A stretch of DNA of 64,000 nucleotides from a virus, in the IMG/VR virus record IMGVR_UViG_3300009514_000017, positions 1 to 64,000 of that record. One strand, 5' to 3'. Within the stretch, counting starts at the first letter, position 1; the number at the start of each line of letters is the position of its first letter. The notes beneath the pieces were generated by a model. It was not told the origin of the DNA. It saw only the letters and a list, made by a program, of their open reading frames with translations, and made no database searches. The position numbers and the translations under genes are program-made. Below are positions 59,624-64,000 of the stretch, piece by piece.

Positions 59624-59652
59624 CTTATGCCCTAAAATCGCTGTCTTTTCGT
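59624..59652 (-). promoter_or_regulatory. Candidate minus-strand promoter of the small cassette
   Basis: Minus orientation: ACGAAAAGACAGC, 10 nt or less, AGGGCATAAG, then 38 bases to the micro-ORF ATG. It matches the upstream region of the replication operon (ACGAACAAGACTGC ... AGGGTATAAG). Both leaders also share CCGAAAGGAG just before the start codon. Confidence 0.4.
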
Positions 59653-59681
59653 TGACCTAATCAGCACCTGACCTGTACTCT
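59652..59681 (+). promoter_or_regulatory. Candidate plus-strand promoter TTGACC-N18-TACTCT
   Basis: TTGACC (59652-59657), 18 nt, TACTCT (59676-59681), 75 bases upstream of the RNA polymerase ATG. Its layout matches the candidate at 53620-53649. The -35 is close to the bacterial consensus, the -10 less so, which would suit host polymerase or a relaxed phage sigma. Confidence 0.45.
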
Positions 59682-59756
59682 CAGCATCGTCCAGGCTCGA
59701 AAACCCAAGGCGCTGGGTAGAGCCTCTCTTCACCGAGCGCGTCTTAGGTGAGGTAC

Positions 59757-62700
59757 ATGGCACGCATATCCCCGACTGAGGTCTTTGATGGCCTCAAGAA
59801 AAACACAGTCGAGTCCATCAAGTCCTACTTCCCGTTTGAAGAGGGAGGTAAGAGGCTTGAGGTCGAAGACGTTTGGGTCGATGACAAACTGGACGTCAAC
59901 GATATTCAATCACAACAGAAGGCCAAGCTCGATGACAAGACCTGGGGTGTAAAGGTCAAAGCCAAGATGAAGCTCACCGATATCAAGACCGGCAAGGTCT
60001 TGGATCGAGCTACGTCCAGTGTGGCCACTCTGCCGAAGATGACGAATCGCTTCGGCTACATCGTTGGTGGAAACGAGTATCAGGTAGACAATCTCTTCAG
60101 ATTGAAGAGCGGTGTCTACACCCGAATCCAGAACAACGGCGAGTTGGAGTCTGAATTCAACTTGGCCAAGAGCCCTGTGGGTGGTCGCGGGTTCTCGGTC
60201 CACTTCGATCCAGAACGCAAGAAATTCTCGCTTCTCTACAAGACAGCCAAGATTCCACTCCTCCCAATCCTCAAGAGCATGGGGATGGCAGACGATGACA
60301 TCAAGAAGAACTGGGGCAAGGAGATCTACGAGGCGAACTCCCCCAAGTCTCAGAAGGCTTATGACCAAGCACTGTTGGATTTCCAGACCAAGACCAGTGG
60401 AGATGCCACGTTCAAAGGGTCGAAAGATCCTAAGGAGTACATCAAGGAGTTCTTTCATCAGTCTGAGTTGCGACCAGACACGACCTCCATCACTCTAGGA
60501 AAGCCATTCGATAGAGTGAGCCACGAGGTTCTATCGATTGCAGCCAACAAGGTTCTCGGTGTGTCTCGAGGAACCAACGAGCCTGACGACCGTGACAGTC
60601 TGGCGTTCAAGGAAATCACCTCCACCGAGGACTTCATTCCAGAGAAGATCGAGAGGTCTGCTAGGGCTATCCGGGGCAAGCTTCGTCAGACTATGGGGAG
60701 GAAAGACAAGATCAAGGAGATTATCCCTTCCGGTGAAAGAGGTCTGTTTGGTCAGCCAGTACATGACTTCTTTACCAAGGGCGGGTCTGTTGCTGAGTTG
60801 TCTGACCAGACCAACCCATTGCAGATCTTGTCTGCACATCGCAAGACTACCTTGATGTCAGAGCAGTTCGGCGGCATGAAGTCCGAACACTCTCTCACCC
60901 CAGAGATGAAGGTGGTCAACCCTAGCCACATAGGGTTCCTTGACGTGATGAAGACTCCCGAAAGCAGTCGCTCGGGTATCACCGTCAATCTATCGCTACA
61001 GGCACAGAAGAGAGGTAAGGAGCTCGAGGCTCCTGTCTTTGATCTGAAGTCAAAGAAGTTGAAGTACGTCTCAGCCCACGAGTTTCATGGACGCAATTCT
61101 GTATTGCCAGACCAAGTCAAATGGGTTGATGGCAAGCCGGTGCCTATAGCCAGCCGTGTCAAGATGAAGGTCGTTGGCGGGGCGATAGAAGAGCGTCCGT
61201 GGACCGACGCAGATTCTGTAATGCCAACTGCCAAGGGCATGTTTGACTTCACCTCGAACATGATTCCTTTCTTGCCGTCAGACCAGGGCAACCGTGTGTC
61301 GATGGCAGATAAGCAGATGGAGCAGGCTATTAGCCTGAAGCATCGAGAAGCTCCACTCGTTCAGACCAAGACCGAGAAGGAAAAGACGTTCGACAAGGTG
61401 TTGGGAAACTTTGCCTCTCAGAGATCACCCGTTGCCGGGAAAGTAACCGCAGTTAGAGGTAATCAGGTTACGGTCAAGGACGCGAAGAACAAGAGTCATA
61501 ATGTCCACTTGTACGATCACTTCCCTACCAATGACCCAAAGGGAATGTTCCATTCCGAATCGTCTGTGAAGGTCGGAGACCATGTCTCAAAAGGCGATAC
61601 TCTGGCGGATACCAACTTCACAAAGGGTGGAAACCTAGCACTTGGAACCAACCTCCGAGTTGGTTACGTGCCATTCAAGGGCTACAACTTCGAAGACGGT
61701 GTCGTCGTATCTGAGACGGCATCTAAGAAGTTGACCTCCGAACATCTGTACAAAGAGTCACTATCTGTGTCCCCAAACGATGGGGATCGTATTGACAAGA
61801 ATAGATTTGTTGCGGTGGCCAAGCGCAAGATCGCTCAGATGCAGCCAGGAGAGCTGGACGCCATTGGTAGTGATGGTGTGGTCCGCGTTGGTTCACATGT
61901 TCAACCAGGTCAGGTGTTGGTTACTGCGGTTGGTAAAAGCAACCTGGACAAGAGAGATCATGCTCTAGGTTCATTCGGTCGTAGAGCCATGTCATTGGAG
62001 AAGGACAAGTCTCTGGTTTGGAACCACTCCAGTCCTGGAAAGGTGGTTCGTGTAGTCAAGAGCCCTAATGGTAAAGAGATAAAGGTTCACGTCAAGACTG
62101 AGGAACCTTTGGTCGTCGGCGATAAGGTGGCCGGACGCCACGGTAACAAGGGCATCGTCACTAAGATTCTTCCCGATGACGAGATGCCATTTACTGTTGA
62201 TTCTAAGACCAAGGAGAAGAGGCCCATACACGTCCTTCTCAACCCGACCGGCGTGCCTTGCTACGACGATAAGACTGAATTCTTGACCGACACTGGATGG
62301 GTTCAAGCTCCCAAGATCCATGAAGAGCATCGGTTCGCTACGATCAACCCGAAAACTCTAACTCTTGAATTCCAAGATCCAGAGGAGGTTTACCACATAC
62401 CTTACACGGGTAAGATGTACAGGATTCAGAACCAGCAGCTTGACCTACTAGTTACTCCTCACCACAAGCAGTTCACTGCCAAGAGAGGGAACCAGAAGCT
62501 GTATGGAGCGTTGGATTTAGATGACCAGGAGCTTCCGTCTCTGTTTTCATTGGATGAAGCACAGGAAATCATAGGCCAACCAAGGCGGTATCTAAAGGCT
62601 GCTAAGTGGAAAGGTGATAGCGCGGCTTTCTACTATATAGAGCCTGGAACTTACGCTGGAGTAGGGCCTAAGCCTACTCATGGAATGAACATCCCAGCAT

Positions 62701-64000
62701 CTATCTGGGCTGAGTTCATGGGATGGTTCTTGTCTGAAGGAAGCACGTACTTCAACAAGGCTAACTACAGCTACGTTACAGAGATTTCCCAAGACAAGAA
62801 TGTAAATCCAGAAAACTATGATCGCATTCGTACGGTCATGGAATTCTTTGGGCTTACGTTGGAGGAGACGGACTCTGGTATTCGCGTTAAGCACAAGGGC
62901 TTATTTGAACGACTGGCTTTGTTGGGTAAGGCTCGAGAGAAGTATATTCCTAGAGAGATCTTGGACATGGAGCCACGGCATTTAAGGCTATTCCTAGATG
63001 CTGCTGTACGAGGTGATGGATCTGAGACTTGGGATGCAGAGACGGGTCACTACGGTAACAAGAAGTATTGGACTGCTTCTAAAAGGTTGGCTGATGGGAT
63101 TCAGGAAGTAGCTGCCAAGCTTGGAATTGCAGCCAATATAAAGCGTGAGAGTCGTAGAGGTGATGACGCTTGCTACTACATTTCTTTGAGTGGGAGTCGT
63201 TTAGCGCCATGGGTAAATTGGTCATCAACGACTAAGTCTAACCAGGTTGAAGAGTGGGAGGACTACGACGGAGTAGTTCACTGCGCTACAGTTCCGAACG
63301 GAACTCTCTTGGTTCGTAGGAATGGAAAGGCAGTCTTCAGCGGGAATACAAGAATCAACGTTGGTCAGGTTCTAGAGACAGCAGCAGGGAAGATTGCTGA
63401 GAAGACTGGTAAGCCTTTCATAGTCGACAACTTTGGTGACCCCAAGTCCAACAATCGCAAGATGGTAGCGGATGCTCTTAAGGCACACGGGCTCACTGAT
63501 GAAGAAGATGTCTACGACCCGAGCAATGTGAAGAAGCCAATCGGTTCCGTCCTGGTTGGTCCACAGCACATACTCAAGTTGCAGCACCAGGTTGAAAAGA
63601 AGCTTACCTCCCGTGGTGGTTCAACTACTGCTGGTGGAGCTGGACTCAAGTTCGACAGTGACAGGCAGCCACAGAAGGGTGGGGAGCACGGGTCTCAGGG
63701 ATTTGGTCAGCTGGAACTCTACTCGTTGCTTGCACATGGGGCCAAGCACAACATCCGTGAGTTTGCCACGTACAAGTCCGACGAACAGAATGAGCAGTTC
63801 TGGGCGCAACTACAGTCCGGTAGAGAGCCGCCACCTCCAAAGGTGCCATTCGCTTACAACAAGTTTGAAGCTCTCCTAAAGGGGTTGGGTGTCAATGTAG
63901 AGAAGCATGGAACTGAGATTCAACTTCTACCATCAACAGACAGGCAGACTATTGCTGCTGCTGGTGGAGCGTCTGGGGAATTGAAGAAAGCCAACTTGAC
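59757..64000 (+). CDS. rpoB: DNA-directed RNA polymerase beta subunit with intein (partial, 3' end outside window)
   Basis: ATG 59757 follows TTAGGTGAGG; the frame is open to the window end (more than 1414 codons). Bacterial beta landmarks appear in order: GGNEYQVDNLFRLKSGVYTR, FLPSDQGNRVSMADKQME, LALGTNLRVGYVPFKGYNFED and VGDKVAGRHGNKG (the two catalytic-site lysines). After these come LNPTGVP/TRINVGQVLET split by an intein, and GGEHGSQGFGQLELYSLLAHGA with KSDEQ. The chain is one polypeptide, unlike the split subunits of phiKZ-type phages. Without the intein it would be somewhat shorter than the E. coli beta. Beta-prime should lie downstream. Confidence 0.93.
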   Translation, partial: MARISPTEVFDGLKKNTVESIKSYFPFEEGGKRLEVEDVWVDDKLDVNDIQSQQKAKLDDKTWGVKVKAKMKLTDIKTGKVLDRATSSVATLPKMTNRFGYIVGGNEYQVDNLFRLKSGVYTRIQNNGELESEFNLAKSPVGGRGFSVHFDPERKKFSLLYKTAKIPLLPILKSMGMADDDIKKNWGKEIYEANSPKSQKAYDQALLDFQTKTSGDATFKGSKDPKEYIKEFFHQSELRPDTTSITLGKPFDRVSHEVLSIAANKVLGVSRGTNEPDDRDSLAFKEITSTEDFIPEKIERSARAIRGKLRQTMGRKDKIKEIIPSGERGLFGQPVHDFFTKGGSVAELSDQTNPLQILSAHRKTTLMSEQFGGMKSEHSLTPEMKVVNPSHIGFLDVMKTPESSRSGITVNLSLQAQKRGKELEAPVFDLKSKKLKYVSAHEFHGRNSVLPDQVKWVDGKPVPIASRVKMKVVGGAIEERPWTDADSVMPTAKGMFDFTSNMIPFLPSDQGNRVSMADKQMEQAISLKHREAPLVQTKTEKEKTFDKVLGNFASQRSPVAGKVTAVRGNQVTVKDAKNKSHNVHLYDHFPTNDPKGMFHSESSVKVGDHVSKGDTLADTNFTKGGNLALGTNLRVGYVPFKGYNFEDGVVVSETASKKLTSEHLYKESLSVSPNDGDRIDKNRFVAVAKRKIAQMQPGELDAIGSDGVVRVGSHVQPGQVLVTAVGKSNLDKRDHALGSFGRRAMSLEKDKSLVWNHSSPGKVVRVVKSPNGKEIKVHVKTEEPLVVGDKVAGRHGNKGIVTKILPDDEMPFTVDSKTKEKRPIHVLLNPTGVPCYDDKTEFLTDTGWVQAPKIHEEHRFATINPKTLTLEFQDPEEVYHIPYTGKMYRIQNQQLDLLVTPHHKQFTAKRGNQKLYGALDLDDQELPSLFSLDEAQEIIGQPRRYLKAAKWKGDSAAFYYIEPGTYAGVGPKPTHGMNIPASIWAEFMGWFLSEGSTYFNKANYSYVTEISQDKNVNPENYDRIRTVMEFFGLTLEETDSGIRVKHKGLFERLALLGKAREKYIPREILDMEPRHLRLFLDAAVRGDGSETWDAETGHYGNKKYWTASKRLADGIQEVAAKLGIAANIKRESRRGDDACYYISLSGSRLAPWVNWSSTTKSNQVEEWEDYDGVVHCATVPNGTLLVRRNGKAVFSGNTRINVGQVLETAAGKIAEKTGKPFIVDNFGDPKSNNRKMVADALKAHGLTDEEDVYDPSNVKKPIGSVLVGPQHILKLQHQVEKKLTSRGGSTTAGGAGLKFDSDRQPQKGGEHGSQGFGQLELYSLLAHGAKHNIREFATYKSDEQNEQFWAQLQSGREPPPPKVPFAYNKFEALLKGLGVNVEKHGTEIQLLPSTDRQTIAAAGGASGELKKANL
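62259..63347 (+). other. LAGLIDADG intein in the beta subunit (363 aa)
   Basis: Residues 835-1197 of the precursor. Block A starts with Cys1 (CYDDKTEFLTDTGW), block B is LLVTPHHKQFT, block F includes VPNGTLLVRRNGKAVF, and the end is SGN followed by Thr+1. The penultimate residue is Gly rather than the usual His. Two LAGLIDADG-like helices (WAEFMGWFLSEGS and LRLFLDAAVRGDGS) mark a homing endonuclease. Flanks rejoin as LNPTGVP-TRINVGQVLE, identical in layout to intact bacterial beta. Confidence 0.93.

Noticed and set aside
60112-60855. Frames opposite or offset in the polymerase gene
   Set aside because: The beta subunit frame carries all the conserved motifs; the others are shadows.

Overview
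The window is part of the genome of a large tailed bacteriophage with a contractile (myovirus-type) tail. It is not complete: the gene at the left edge lacks its 5' end, the RNA polymerase gene at the right edge lacks its 3' end, and no terminase, major capsid protein or capsid protease is visible. The host cannot be named from the sequence. Base composition is about half GC by eye. Start codons are a mixture of ATG, GTG and TTG behind GGAG-type ribosome sites, and neighbouring genes very often share bases (ATGA, GTGA, TGATG, TAGTG), as expected for translationally coupled phage operons.

Layout. (1) 1-36.3 kb, plus strand: a partial unknown protein; small proteins sharing an N-terminal F-x-D-E-L-x-K-I helix; a sigma-70-type sigma factor; a coiled-coil protein with one membrane segment; then about 32 kb of tail, baseplate, fibre and spike genes. 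The latter include a gp25-like and a gpJ-like baseplate protein, a lectin-like protein and a 1508-residue beta-helix spike. (2) 36.3-53.5 kb, minus strand: a dense replication and recombination operon. In transcription order it holds an SF2 helicase, family-4 uracil-DNA glycosylase, DnaB-like helicase, DnaG-like primase, a zinc-rich SSB-like protein, family A DNA polymerase, an HU-like protein, RecA, two PD-(D/E)XK-type nucleases, a RusA-like resolvase and several small cysteine-cluster proteins. A bidirectional terminator closes both long operons at 36.33 kb. (3) 53.6-58.5 kb, plus strand: unknown proteins, two more F-x-D-E-L proteins and the portal protein. (4) 58.5-59.6 kb, minus strand: three small proteins (two of them zinc-finger proteins) behind a highly structured leader that carries a 15-codon micro-ORF. 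(5) 59.76-64 kb, plus strand: a full-architecture, single-chain bacterial-type RNA polymerase beta subunit. It is interrupted by a 363-residue intein with a LAGLIDADG homing endonuclease next to the catalytic region.

How it fits together. The phage carries at least the beta subunit of a multisubunit RNA polymerase, its own sigma factor and a nearly complete replisome, so it probably runs much of its own transcription and replication. Large metagenomic Caudovirales that encode cellular-type beta and beta-prime subunits have been described, and I infer that this genome is of that kind; beta-prime would lie outside the window. The most distinctive things I see are: a short N-terminal helix shared by otherwise unrelated proteins, weakly including the sigma factor, which may be a virion-targeting tag; a non-canonical intein in beta; paired divergent promoter regions with matching sequences at 53.6 and 59.6 kb; and small beta-rich modules re-used across most tail proteins.
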